This document shows, in pieces, positions 36,766 to 45,611 of a stretch of DNA of 64,000 bases. The DNA comes from Io17-Chloro-G2 sp963663135. GTDB lineage: Bacteria > Chloroflexota > Dehalococcoidia > Lucifugimonadales > UBA3495. The position numbers and the translations under genes are program-made. Position 1 is the first letter of the stretch. Each line of letters begins with the position of its first letter. The notes under the pieces were generated by a model. The model had not been told where the DNA came from, ran no database searches, and worked only from the letters and a program-made list of their open reading frames with translations. Where the stretch lies: the NCBI GenBank assembly GCA_963663135.2, contig CAXXRM010000005.1, positions 2,046,001-2,110,000 on the forward strand, written 5' to 3'.

Positions 36766-37635
36766 TCAGGCCAGATACCGGCCCACCAGTGGCGCCAGTT
36801 TGCGCTTAACGTCCTCGGGAACCCCTTCCTTGGGCGTGATGATTGCGTCCTTAAGGGCTGAACCACAGGGGCAATCGCCGGGATCAGCCAACCGTGGGAC
36901 CACCACCCTCAGCAACTCCTTGGATGCGGCGACGTTCTTGGACAGATTCTGCACCACCATGTCCACCGTTACTGGCTCCCCGCCCTGCCGCCAACAATCG
37001 TAATCAGTAACCCAAGCCATGGTCGCGTAGCACATCTCGGCCTCTCGGGCCAACTTTGCTTCCGGGAGAGCCGTCATACCGATGATTTCGGCGCCCCAGG
37101 AGCGATACATAGCCGACTCGGCCCTGGTGGAGAAAGCCGGCCCTTCCATTACAACCATGACTCCGCCGGGATGCGAGTTAAGTCCCAACTCCCGGGCGCC
37201 ATCGTAAAGCAGCCGGTTGGAAGATGCGCAGAAGGGGTCGGCGAAACCGATGTGCACCACTATCCCTTGATCGTAGAACGTTGCATCCCTTTGCCAGGTC
37301 CGATCTATGAGTTGGTCCGGGATAACCAGGTCCAAAGGAGCAAATTCCTCTTTCAGGCTTCCGACGGCGCTGATCGAGATTAGACGTTTCACCCCCAGGC
37401 TCTTCAAAGCGTAGATGTTGGCCCGGACAGGAATGTGGGAAGGGTGGAACCGGTGGCCCCGGCCGTGGCGCGGCAGAAATGCCACGGGCACACCCTCCAG
37501 GACGCCGGTCACAATGGCATCGCTGGGCTTGCCGAAGGGGGTGTCCATCTCAATGAACTGGGCATCGGCCAGCGCTTCCATCGTGTAGAGGCCACTGCCT
37601 CCGATTATTCCTATGACGGCTTCTCGATGAGCCAT
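36766..37635 (-). CDS. mtnP: S-methyl-5'-thioadenosine phosphorylase
   Basis: Phosphorolysis of methylthioadenosine to adenine and methylthioribose-1-phosphate. 289 aa. GIIGGSGLYTMEAL at the N-terminus, phosphate site GRGHRFHPSHIPVRANIYAL, ISISAVGSL, and nucleoside site VVMEGPAFSTRAES. Immediately upstream of mtnA's product in the pathway and encoded next to it. Confidence 0.95.
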   Translation of the reverse strand: MAHREAVIGIIGGSGLYTMEALADAQFIEMDTPFGKPSDAIVTGVLEGVPVAFLPRHGRGHRFHPSHIPVRANIYALKSLGVKRLISISAVGSLKEEFAPLDLVIPDQLIDRTWQRDATFYDQGIVVHIGFADPFCASSNRLLYDGARELGLNSHPGGVMVVMEGPAFSTRAESAMYRSWGAEIIGMTALPEAKLAREAEMCYATMAWVTDYDCWRQGGEPVTVDMVVQNLSKNVAASKELLRVVVPRLADPGDCPCGSALKDAIITPKEGVPEDVKRKLAPLVGRYLA

Positions 37636-37709
37636 TGGTTCACATACACCAGGGAGGCGGTAAAGGCGGGCGGGTCTGGTGAGGCAAGACCTCCGACCGC
37701 GCCGGTTGC

Positions 37710-38744
37710 CTAGCTTACCGCCAGCTTCAAACTCTCCAGGAACGGTGGGCGCGCCACTCCCATTTCGGTAACTATGGCGCTCAGATACCTGTTGGGCGTG
37801 ACGTCGAAGGACGGATTGATTGCGGCCACGCCTGGGGGAGCCGTGGGGTTGCCTTGAAAATGGCTGACCTCCTGGGGCGGACGTTCTTCGATTTCGATGT
37901 CGGACCCGGTGAGGACATCGAGGTCTATGGTGCTGGTGGGAGCAGCCACGTAGAAAGGCAATCCATTCTCCTTGGCCAACACGGCCAGAGAGTAAGTCCC
38001 CACCTTGTTCGCGGTGTCCCCGTTGGCGGCGATACGGTCGGCCCCGGTGATGACACAGCTGACCTTCCCGCTGGCCATCAACATCCCCGCAGCTGAATCA
38101 ACCAACAAGGTGGCCGGAATCCCCAGTTGTTGGAACTCCCAGGAAGTCAGCCGGGCGCCCTGCAGGAATGGCCTGGTTTCGGTGTTGTAAACCTGGAAAC
38201 GTCTGCCGTCTTCCCATCCTGCCCGGATGACCCCCAACGCAGTGCCATACGCGGCAGTGGCCAGCGCCCCGGTGTTGCAATGGGTCAGCACCGCACCGCC
38301 TTCCGGCATAAGGTCCTTGCCAAAGTCCCCAATCCGGCGGTTGACTGCCTCATCTTCCGCCTGGATGCGCTGGGCTTCCTCCAACAACCTGGGGAAAATC
38401 TTCGTATGGTCAACTTCTGCATGGGCCAGGACCAACTGTTTCCGGACCGCCCATGCCAGGTTTACCGCCGTGGGCCGGGCGGCCGCGATTTCCGAGGCCG
38501 CCGAGTCAAGCTGGGAGAGGAAGTCCTGCCGGTCCCAAGAGTCGATTTGCCGCGAGGCCAAAGCCATGGCATAGGCGGCGGTTACGCCGATTGCCGGAGC
38601 TCCCCGGACGCGCATTTGACGGATAGCGTCTACCGCCTCCTGGTAACGGTCAATCTTTAAGGTTGCTTGTTCCAGGGGAAGCAGGGTTTGGTCCAGTAGT
38701 TCCAGGGCTCCGTCGGCCCAACGTATGGGTCGAATCTCGCTCAA
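37710..38744 (-). CDS. mtnA: Methylthioribose-1-phosphate isomerase
   Basis: Second step of methionine salvage. 344 aa from TTG 38744 (SEIRPIRWADGALELLDQTL). The catalytic cysteine is in LTHCNTGALATAAYGTALGV and the catalytic aspartate in ITGADRIAANGDTANKVGTY; MRVRGAPAIGVTAAYAMAL is the substrate loop. The in-frame ATG at 38804 lies in the riboswitch terminator and was rejected. A GGAG ribosome binding site precedes the TTG. First gene of the SAM-I regulated operon. Confidence 0.95.
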   Translation of the reverse strand: MSEIRPIRWADGALELLDQTLLPLEQATLKIDRYQEAVDAIRQMRVRGAPAIGVTAAYAMALASRQIDSWDRQDFLSQLDSAASEIAAARPTAVNLAWAVRKQLVLAHAEVDHTKIFPRLLEEAQRIQAEDEAVNRRIGDFGKDLMPEGGAVLTHCNTGALATAAYGTALGVIRAGWEDGRRFQVYNTETRPFLQGARLTSWEFQQLGIPATLLVDSAAGMLMASGKVSCVITGADRIAANGDTANKVGTYSLAVLAKENGLPFYVAAPTSTIDLDVLTGSDIEIEERPPQEVSHFQGNPTAPPGVAAINPSFDVTPNRYLSAIVTEMGVARPPFLESLKLAVS

Positions 38745-38776
38745 AACGGCTGCTCCAGCAGTTGTTGTAGGGCAAC

Positions 38777-38801
38777 AAAAAAGCCTCTCCTGCGAGAAGC
38801 T
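38777..38801 (-). terminator. Intrinsic terminator of the SAM-I riboswitch
   Basis: On the minus strand AGCTTCTC pairs with GAGAGGCT (one G-U) around a GCAG loop, followed by six T residues (38777-38782). It sits between the SAM-I aptamer and mtnA, as in classic S-box leaders. Confidence 0.88.
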
Positions 38802-38811
38802 CAATCAGTCA

Positions 38812-38940
38812 AAGCCCCCCATCTTTCGTCTGTCGCACCTTTCGTTACGACAGGCGCCGGATTTAGCACCGTGTCCCAGTTGGAAAAACCTGAGACCGGT
38901 TGCCTGGCTTCATCGGGCCGTTCCCTCCACCATTCTCTAT
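38812..38940 (-). promoter_or_regulatory. SAM-I (S-box) riboswitch aptamer
   Basis: The minus strand reads GGTGGAGGGAACGGCCCGAT then GAAGCCAGGCAACC (38897-38932), GGTGCTAAATCC (38859-38870) and GACAGACGAAAGATGG near the 3' side. These blocks, in this order and spacing, are the conserved core of SAM-I riboswitches. It controls the mtnA-mtnP-rhodanese-ahcY-metK-phosphohexomutase operon; SAM binding should favour the downstream terminator. Confidence 0.93.
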
Positions 38941-38980
38941 ACAGGGTTTCCTATTCAATTTTCACTTGTCTACAGGAGCC

Positions 38981-39009
38981 ATGTTACTAATGAGCCCCAA
39001 GCGTGTCAA
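38981..39009 (-). promoter_or_regulatory. Probable promoter of the SAM-I riboswitch leader
   Basis: On the minus strand: -35 TTGACA (39004-39009), a 17-base spacer and -10 TAACAT (38981-38986), about 35 bases upstream of the aptamer. Confidence 0.6.
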
Positions 39010-39020
39010 GGACTGCCACG

Positions 39021-39050
39021 TTGACAGATGTTTCCGCGTAGCAACATAAT
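39021..39050 (+). promoter_or_regulatory. Probable promoter of the selenoprotein gene
   Basis: -35 TTGACA (39021-39026), an 18-base spacer and -10 CATAAT (39045-39050), 65 bases upstream of the ATG at 39115 and back to back with the SAM-I leader promoter. Confidence 0.6.
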
Positions 39051-39114
39051 TGGGCGCAATCAGCCATAGAATAGACGCAAGCCTCTAACTCGAACGACTA
39101 CCTGGTGGGGCGCT

Positions 39115-40212
39115 ATGACCTCGAATTTCAAAGAGTGGGTCCTGGACGATTCCGAACGCCAGAAATACCGCGTCTGGACCGAACGTATCAACATTGCCCA
39201 CACCGGGACCAGGCACATCCAGAATGAGTTGATCAACTGGACTCCGCTGGCCAAACCCCTTTCGGATTGCGTGGTTTCCCTGTTCACGACCGGCGGAGTG
39301 CATTTGGGTTCGGACCAGGCGTTTGACGTTGCCAGCGCACATGGAGATCCCACCTACCGAACGGTGCCCACCGACGTGGACACCGCCCAGTTGGCCGTGA
39401 CCCACACCCACTACAACCACGTGGACGCGGACCGGGACGTCAATTGCATGTTCCCCCTGGACCGCCTCAGGGAGTTGCGGGATCGGGGAATCATCGGTGG
39501 CATTACCGACAACGCCTACAGCATCATGGGATTCAATCCCGACCCGGCAATCCTGGTGGAAGAGACCGCTCCCGAGTTGGCGCGTCTCTATAAAGAGGAA
39601 GGCGCCGATCTGGTGTTGATGACCTGTGGTTGACCCGTGTGCCACCGGTCCGTGAGTCTGGTACAGAATCAGGTTGAAGGCGCCGGCGTAAGCACGGTAT
39701 CCATGAGCGTTCAACCCCACATCACCGGCAGCATCGGCGCCCCGCGGGCGGTGTACATCCGTTATCCCGCAGGGAACCAGTTGGGTGAAGCCGGCAAACC
39801 GAAACAACAACGGGCAATCATCACCGCCGTATTGGAAGCAGCCGGTCAGATCGAGACTCCGGGAACGGTGTTGGAGGCTCCTTACCGGTGGCGGCGGTTT
39901 GAAATCGCGGAAGAGGCACACTTTCCCAAAGAGTCCTCGGGCCCTAGGCACCCGCCCCTGGATGCGCTGGCCGAGTCTTTGGATGAGGTGGTCAGCCGTG
40001 CCCAGGCTTACAAAACCTACCTGGAGGGCCGGATCGCCGGAGATACCAGGAACCCTGACTCCCCCGATTCCCTCGCCAAAATATTTGCGGTGCAACTCGA
40101 AAGGATCGATGTTTTCCTGGAAGGGCTGGACCCGGCGGGATTCGACCGGGTACGGGAGATGCGCAACAGCATCGCCACCACCGAGCTTCGAGTCATGGGT
40201 AAGTTTGTCTAG
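39115..40212 (+). CDS. GrdB/PrdB-related reductase protein with in-frame TGA (probable selenoprotein)
   Basis: A 365-residue frame interrupted once by TGA at 39631-39633 (codon 173) and otherwise open. Before it the protein reads like component B proteins of glycine/sarcosine/betaine reductases: ELINWTPLAKPLSDCVVSLF, TTGGVHLGS, THTHYNHVDADRDVNCMFPL. Immediately after it the same frame continues PVCHRSVSLVQNQVEGAGVS with no break. Reading TGA as selenocysteine gives Cys-Gly-Sec-Pro-Val-Cys, a UxxC redox motif at the family's active-site position. The C-terminal ~90 residues (LDALAESLDEVVSRAQAYKT ...) are helical. The family reduces C-N or related bonds with a pyruvoyl or Sec partner; substrate here is unknown. 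No Sec machinery genes are in the window. Alternatives: nonsense mutation or assembly error. Confidence 0.8.
39638..39665 (+). promoter_or_regulatory. Candidate bacterial SECIS hairpin
   Basis: Four bases after the in-frame TGA, TGTGCCA (39638-39644) pairs with TGGTACA (39659-39665), seven pairs with one G-U. The 14-base loop contains GGTC, a motif also found in the apical loop of the E. coli fdhF SECIS. Bacterial SECIS elements vary, so this is only a candidate. Confidence 0.4.
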
Positions 40213-40509
40213 TCGCTGCGGCGGGGCCGCGAGCCGCTAGTGTGCGTCGCGAATGTCCAGACGAGAAGATGAACGGTACCGGAACATGGCGGCGCGGCAT
40301 CCTGCAGCCTGTTCCTGCGTGGATTGCGTCCAGAAGCATCTAGACCGGGTTCGGGGCAGGCGGGGCCGCGGCTCCGGGTCGGTTGTGTTTCTGTCCCGGT
40401 TGTTCCGGCAGCGATAAAATCCCGGTCCGCACCACCCGTCAAGACCATCAAAACATCGAGACCCCGGACGTGATTGAGCCGTTACCTTCCTGGAGGGACT
40501 GGCGCCGCA

Positions 40510-41913
40510 ATGTCCATGAATTTCCCTGACCCCAGCCCGGCCTACGATTCGGCTTCCGGTCTGCCCGCCGGACAGTCCGGCCTGTTCTGCGATCTGTACG
40601 AGCTGACGATGGCCCAAACCTTCTTCTGCCGGAAAATGTTCGGCCCGGCAACGTTCAGCCTTTTTGTAAGAAATTACCCGCCCAACCGCGGGTACCTGGT
40701 ATCGGCAGGCTTGGAGCAAGTCCTGGAATTCCTGGAAAAGCTCCGGTTCGGCCCCGACGCCCTGGACTACCTGACCTCCACCGGCATGTTCCAGCGAGAC
40801 TTCCTTGACTACCTGGCCGGCCTCCGGTTCACCGGAAGCGTCCGCGCCATTCCGGAGGGCCGGCTATATTTCGCTGCCGAGCCGGCGCTGGAAATCAGCG
40901 GGCCGATCATAGAAGCCCAACTGGTGGAGACCTTCGTGATAAACCAGGTCAATCTCCAGACGCTGTTGGCCACCAAGGCGGCCCGCTGCGTTTGGGCCGC
41001 CCAGGGCCGGCCGGTTACCGACTTTGGGGCCCGCCGGACGCAGGGCGCCGACGCCGCGCTGAAAATGGCCCGCTGCGGCTACATCGCCGGTTTCCAGTCC
41101 ACCAGCAACGTGATGGCAGCCAGTCTCTACGGCATACCCCCGGCGGGGACCATGGCCCACTCGTTTATCTCCAGCTTCACTTCGGAAATCGAAGCGTTCC
41201 GGGCCTACGCCCAGACCTTTCCCGACCGGGCCGTCCTGCTGATCGATACCTATGACACGCTGGAAGGCGCCAGGAAAGCCGCGGTGGTGGCCAGGGAACT
41301 GGCAGCGGAAGGCCACAAGCTGGTTGCCGTGAGGCTGGATTCCGGGGATTTCGACGACTTGAGCCGGAAGGTGCGGGGAATCCTGGATGACGCCGGGTTG
41401 CCGTACGTCGAAATCCTTGCCAGCGGCGGCCTCGACGAGTACCAGTTGGAGAGCCTGGTTCACTCCGGCGCCCCCATCGACATTTTCGGTCTGGGGACCA
41501 AGGTAGGGGTCTCCGACGATGCTCCCTGGTCGGACATGGCCTACAAGCTGGTATGTTATGACGGCCGTCCGGTAATGAAGCTCAGCACGGACAAGGTCTA
41601 CCGCCCGGGAGCAAAGCAGGTGTTCCGGTTCAACGACCGGGAAGGCATGTTTAGCCGGGATGTGATAGGGTTGGCTACGGAACGACCCCCGGCTGGCGAC
41701 CCCTTGTTGGAACCCGTGATGGACCAGGGTAAACGGACCGGTCCGGAAAGGTCACTGAATCAAGCCAGGGACTGGTTTCAGCACGATTTCGCCCGGCTTG
41801 ACTCCCACTTCAAGGTCTTGGGAGGGCCCCCAAGGTTTCCGGTGGACGCGAGTCCCGCCCTGGAGCAGTTCACCCGCCAAGTCCAGAGTACCATAGGCGC
41901 GGATAACTATTAG
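40510..41913 (+). CDS. pncB: Nicotinate phosphoribosyltransferase
   Basis: Converts nicotinate and PRPP to nicotinate mononucleotide in NAD salvage. About 467 aa from ATG 40510, with GGAGGG 13 bases upstream; an ATG two codons later is also possible. Signatures: LYELTMAQTFFCRKMFGPAT, DFGARRTQGADAALKMARCG, VAVRLDSGDFDDLSRKVRG, ASGGLDEYQLESLV and GLGTKVGVSDDAPW. Members of the family with this layout are of the longer, Gram-positive-like class. No NAD genes flank it. Confidence 0.94.
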   Translation: MSMNFPDPSPAYDSASGLPAGQSGLFCDLYELTMAQTFFCRKMFGPATFSLFVRNYPPNRGYLVSAGLEQVLEFLEKLRFGPDALDYLTSTGMFQRDFLDYLAGLRFTGSVRAIPEGRLYFAAEPALEISGPIIEAQLVETFVINQVNLQTLLATKAARCVWAAQGRPVTDFGARRTQGADAALKMARCGYIAGFQSTSNVMAASLYGIPPAGTMAHSFISSFTSEIEAFRAYAQTFPDRAVLLIDTYDTLEGARKAAVVARELAAEGHKLVAVRLDSGDFDDLSRKVRGILDDAGLPYVEILASGGLDEYQLESLVHSGAPIDIFGLGTKVGVSDDAPWSDMAYKLVCYDGRPVMKLSTDKVYRPGAKQVFRFNDREGMFSRDVIGLATERPPAGDPLLEPVMDQGKRTGPERSLNQARDWFQHDFARLDSHFKVLGGPPRFPVDASPALEQFTRQVQSTIGADNY

Positions 41914-41926
41914 CCGCCGGTTTTTT
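41894..41926 (+). terminator. Possible intrinsic terminator after pncB
   Basis: A short GC stem (GGCG.CGG with CCG.CC, one bulge) spans the stop codon and is followed by seven T residues at about 41920-41926. Weak stem, but the T-run is the only one in this part of the window. Confidence 0.4.
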
Positions 41927-42035
41927 TCGGGGCCGCTTATCCGGAAGCCTGTACATCCAGGATTCCGCCGTGATAGCCGCTTTGAGACCCGTGCCTAATA
42001 CACCCATTAGAGAGATTTAGAGGACCCGCCTGCCA

Positions 42036-43904
42036 ATGAAGTTCGCTGTCTGTGTCAAATACGTCCCGGTCGTAGCCCGAATTCAATTCGACTATGAGAA
42101 TAAGACCATCGTGCGAGAGGGAGTCCCTTCTGAGGTAAACGCTTTTGACATGTTGGGCGTCGTCCGCGCCGCCGAGTTGAAACAATCGCCTGATGATGAG
42201 GTCGTGGTGGTGTGCATGGGCCCGCCCCAGGCTCGAGAAGGCCTGCTGGAATGCCTGGCGCTGGGCGGCGACCGGGCCATTCTGTTGACGGACCGCGCCC
42301 TGGCCGGGTCTGACACGTTGGCCACGGCCCGCGCGCTGAGTATGGTGTTGGAGCGGGAACAGCCCGATCTGATTTTGTGCGGCCGGAACAGCTCCGACGC
42401 TGAAACCGGGCAGGTGGGACCGGGTATCGCCGAACTTATGGGAATGCCCCACGTGGGACCGGTCAGCCGGCTGGACCTGGAACCGGAATCCCGGTCGGTG
42501 CTGGTGCAGCGGATCATAGATCAGGGCCACCAGGTAATCCGGTGCCCCCTTCCCGCGTTGGTATGCGTCACCGACGGGGTTGCCCCAGAGTCGTTCCCGG
42601 ACCGCGACCAAATGACAGAGGCCGCAACCAAGCCGCTCGAAGAGGTTGGCTGCGCCCAACTGATTGAAGGGGCCGGGGGCGACATGTCCCTGTTCGGAGA
42701 ACCCGGCTCGCCCACATGGGTGCAGGACATCCGGCTGGTGGAGCCCAATCGCATGGGCGTCACCATACAGGGGGAAGACCCAGCGGTAGCCGCGCAACAG
42801 ATGGCCCAGGGGTTGAAAGAGCGGTTGGCCGAAATGGCCGCCCAGGATGGCGTTGGGTCCAGAGCGGTCGAATCGACCCGCTACCCGGACGGTACTGACC
42901 GCAGCATTTGGGTAGTTGCAGACACCTTCGGGACAGACCTCCTGAACGTAACCCTGGAAATGCTGGGAAAGGCCCGGCAGTTGACCGCCATCACCCGGAG
43001 CGAAGTTGTGGCGGTGGCGGTAACTCCCCACGGACCGGCCATGGCCGCCGACCTGGCGGCTTACGGCGCCGACCGCGTCCTGGTGCTGGACAACAGCGAG
43101 TTGGGTCCGGTCTACGGCCGCGCCGTGAGTGAAGCCATGGCCACAGCGATCAGCGACGCCCGGCCCTACGCAGTCCTGTTCGCCGCCAGCGCCGACGGCC
43201 GGGACCTGGCCGCCCGCATTGCGGCAAACCTAAAGCTTGGCCTGACCGGCGACGCAGTGGACCTGGAAATAGACGACGAGGGCAGGCTGGTGCAGCTAAA
43301 GCCGGCGTTGGGCGGCAACGTCGTCGCTCCCATTCTTTCAAAGACGCTGCCCAACCTGGTCACCCTGAGGCCCGGGTTGCTGACCCCGATAACGCCGGAA
43401 CCAGCGGCGCGGGCCGCGGTGGAAACGATTCAACCCCGAGGATTCCAGGGCGTAGACATCGAGGTTATCGAGGAGCAATACCAGGAGGACATCGGCGCCA
43501 CGGAATTGGTCCAGGCCCAGGTGGTGATAGGACTGGGAATGGGCGTCGGCGGGCCGGAGGAATTACCGCAACTCCGAGAGATGGCGCGTTCTATTGGGGC
43601 TACAGTGGCCACGACTCGCAACGTCGTCCACTCCGGATGGCTGCCCCATCAGATTCAGGTCGGCATCAGCGGCCGGAGCATTGCGCCCAAAGTCTACCTG
43701 GCAGTGGGAATCAGGGGCGCTTTCAACCACACCGTTGGAATCCAGAAGGCAGGAGTAATCCTGGCCATCAATTCCAACCGACGGGCAGCCATCTTCCGCT
43801 CCGCCGACTACGGAGTAGTGGGTGATTGGAAGGAGTATCTGCCCCCTCTCCTGGAAGCGATCAAGCCGGTACTGGCCGAGCTTTCCGGCGCTTCAGGGGC
43901 GTGA
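42036..43904 (+). CDS. Electron transfer flavoprotein, fused beta and alpha subunits
   Basis: 622 aa with both ETF subunits in one chain. Residues 1-~270 are ETF-beta: MKFAVCVKYVPVVARIQFDY, the NAFDMLGVVRAAELK region, and the conserved CGRNSSDAETGQVGPGIAEL nucleotide-binding segment. Residues ~285-622 are ETF-alpha: AADLAAYGADRVLVLDN, VVHSGWLPHQIQVGISGR and the FAD-binding block RSIAPKVYLAVGIRGAFNHT ... AIFRSADYGVVGDW. Normally these are separate genes (etfB, etfA). It carries electrons from acyl-CoA dehydrogenases to the respiratory chain, and two such dehydrogenases are encoded nearby (45612, 47424). ATG behind AGAGGA. Confidence 0.93.
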   Translation: MKFAVCVKYVPVVARIQFDYENKTIVREGVPSEVNAFDMLGVVRAAELKQSPDDEVVVVCMGPPQAREGLLECLALGGDRAILLTDRALAGSDTLATARALSMVLEREQPDLILCGRNSSDAETGQVGPGIAELMGMPHVGPVSRLDLEPESRSVLVQRIIDQGHQVIRCPLPALVCVTDGVAPESFPDRDQMTEAATKPLEEVGCAQLIEGAGGDMSLFGEPGSPTWVQDIRLVEPNRMGVTIQGEDPAVAAQQMAQGLKERLAEMAAQDGVGSRAVESTRYPDGTDRSIWVVADTFGTDLLNVTLEMLGKARQLTAITRSEVVAVAVTPHGPAMAADLAAYGADRVLVLDNSELGPVYGRAVSEAMATAISDARPYAVLFAASADGRDLAARIAANLKLGLTGDAVDLEIDDEGRLVQLKPALGGNVVAPILSKTLPNLVTLRPGLLTPITPEPAARAAVETIQPRGFQGVDIEVIEEQYQEDIGATELVQAQVVIGLGMGVGGPEELPQLREMARSIGATVATTRNVVHSGWLPHQIQVGISGRSIAPKVYLAVGIRGAFNHTVGIQKAGVILAINSNRRAAIFRSADYGVVGDWKEYLPPLLEAIKPVLAELSGASGA

Positions 43905-43973
43905 CGGTTTGAAGGCTAGGACCATCCCCGAGGCTCCAATGGAGGCTCAAACCACGAACGCTGACTGGCTTTT

Positions 43974-45167
43974 ATGGTAGCTGCGTCCGCCGCCCACCGG
44001 CTGAGAAACCCCACCTACCTGGCGTACCTCAACGGCTTCACCTATGGCCTCGGGGTTGGCACGTTGACCCTTTTGGTCCCTCTCTACGCTATCGACTTGG
44101 GCTTCAGGTTGTCAGACCAGGGCATTATCGTGGCCGCGCCGGCGATCTTCATGGTGGCCTTGCGGCTTCCCGGCGGGGCTATTGCCGACCGTTTCGGCGA
44201 GCGCATCGTGATGTGGTTCGGCTTTGGCTCACTAATGATCTGCGCCGGGGTGGCTTCCGTGTCAACCACTATCTGGCCATTGGTCGTCGCCCAACTTTTC
44301 AACGGGGCGTCCCGGTCGGTGTACTGGTCCGCCGGCCAGTCCTACGCCAGCCGCAGCGTCGACGGCGCTGCGGGAAAGGTACTGGGAAGGCTGCTAAGTT
44401 GTGAGTCAATCGGCGGCATCACCGGGGCGATCGTCATAGGGTTCGTCGCACAGACCGCCGGATATCCCACGGCCTTTCTGTTAGCCGGCACAGTCAATCT
44501 ATTCGGCATCATAGTCATCGCGGTGTTGCCGGCGCTGCCCAGGCTGGACCAAGTGAGGAGCTTCACGGCAAGCTTTGCCCCGGTCAAGACCATGTTGTTC
44601 CGGCGTTCGTTGTGCTTTGCCTACCTCGTAGCCTTCATGGCAGCGGTCAACGCCGGACTGGTGGGTGGCCTGTTCATAGCTTTCTTCCGAGACCTGGGCT
44701 ACAGCGAGGGCGAAACGGGTGTAATCAGGTCGCTGAACAACATAGGCGTCGCCTCCCTGGCGTTCTCCTTCGGATGGCTGCTGGGCAAGATAGGTCACAG
44801 GAACATGGGGCTGCTGGGAATGGTCTCAACCGGAGTCCTGGCCGTGGGTATCACCTTCGCCGGTCCGATTCAAGCAGTCGTAATCTGCTTGATGGCCCTC
44901 ACCGGAGTGACTTTTGGCTGCCTGCGAGCTTTGTATCCCACTCTGGCGTCGGAAAACAGCACCCCCGCGCAGCGGGGCCTTACCCTATCCGTGGTGAGCC
45001 TGTACTGGGCGGTGGCAATGCTGCTTTCCCCCCTGATCTTTGGGTTCATTGCCGACGCCACATCCATCAGCCTGGCCATCAGGCTATACGGGGTCATTGC
45101 AGCGTCGGTTGGCTTGACCTCACCCCTGGTTTTCTGGTTCAGCCGGAAAGCAGAACCAACCACATAA
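43974..45167 (+). CDS. MFS transporter
   Basis: 397 aa, about twelve predicted transmembrane helices. MFS loop motif A appears as GGAIADRFGERIVMWFGFGS after helix 2. Second-half loop LLGKIGHRNMGLLGMV is the symmetric counterpart. Major facilitator superfamily, substrate unknown; efflux-like topology. It lies alone between the fused ETF and a repeat-rich gap. Confidence 0.88.
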   Translation: MVAASAAHRLRNPTYLAYLNGFTYGLGVGTLTLLVPLYAIDLGFRLSDQGIIVAAPAIFMVALRLPGGAIADRFGERIVMWFGFGSLMICAGVASVSTTIWPLVVAQLFNGASRSVYWSAGQSYASRSVDGAAGKVLGRLLSCESIGGITGAIVIGFVAQTAGYPTAFLLAGTVNLFGIIVIAVLPALPRLDQVRSFTASFAPVKTMLFRRSLCFAYLVAFMAAVNAGLVGGLFIAFFRDLGYSEGETGVIRSLNNIGVASLAFSFGWLLGKIGHRNMGLLGMVSTGVLAVGITFAGPIQAVVICLMALTGVTFGCLRALYPTLASENSTPAQRGLTLSVVSLYWAVAMLLSPLIFGFIADATSISLAIRLYGVIAASVGLTSPLVFWFSRKAEPTT

Positions 45168-45611
45168 ACCCACAGCAGGTCTAACCCCAAGCTCCGCCCA
45201 GGGGCCGGTCAGCGTCTTTCAATTGTTATTTAACCCCCCGTCACTCTTATCGCAACGGGAATTCAGAGCAACTTTTGTCCCCTACTCCCGTCATTCTCGC
45301 CGCAGCGGGAATCCAGAGCCCTTTCTCCCATCCAACCTGACGCGGGTCTGTAGGAATGGTCCAGGTGGGCCATCGGACTGGCCACTCGGCGCGTCTTAGC
45401 TGACAAAACCGTCCTGGCGCATGAAGGGGGCTCTGGATTCCCGCTGCGGCGAGAATGACGGGGGACAATTGAAAGGCCCTGAGGGGCCGGTGTTCGTGCT
45501 TGACACCGCAAGGCTTACGACAGCACAATGTTGGATACGATTGGGCCGGGAACATCGCCGTCGGGCCAGTTGAGCCACCCCCCGGCGCAGCACACGTTTG
45601 AGAGGAACGCC
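45168..45611. other. Repeat-rich intergenic region
   Basis: Contains a degenerate half of the 35-bp palindromic repeat at about 45243-45270 and then one complete 176-bp MITE-like element (45287-45462). The remainder holds the ribosome binding site of the following acyl-CoA dehydrogenase. No gene is evident. Confidence 0.8.
45287..45462 (+). mobile_element. 176-bp MITE-like element, copy A
   Basis: A non-coding unit bounded by perfect 35-bp terminal inverted repeats (45287-45321 and 45428-45462; right end begins GGGCTCTGGATTCCCGCTGC). The ~106-bp interior (starting TTTCTCCCATCC, containing ATGGTCCAGGTGG and GGCGCATGA) is shared with copy B at 50534-50709. No transposase and no clear target duplication were seen. 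Confidence 0.8.

Noticed and set aside
38745..38804. Upstream ATG for mtnA at 38804.
   Set aside because: It lies within the SAM-I terminator stem; TTG 38744 has a ribosome binding site and fits the family start.
39115..40212. Two separate genes, one ending at TGA 39633 and a second from GTG 39637.
   Set aside because: Both halves are in the same frame, the break falls inside a conserved active-site motif, and a GTG four bases after the stop with no ribosome binding site is a poor start.
41937..43031. 364-codon minus-strand frame.
   Set aside because: Antisense to the fused ETF; low plausibility composition.
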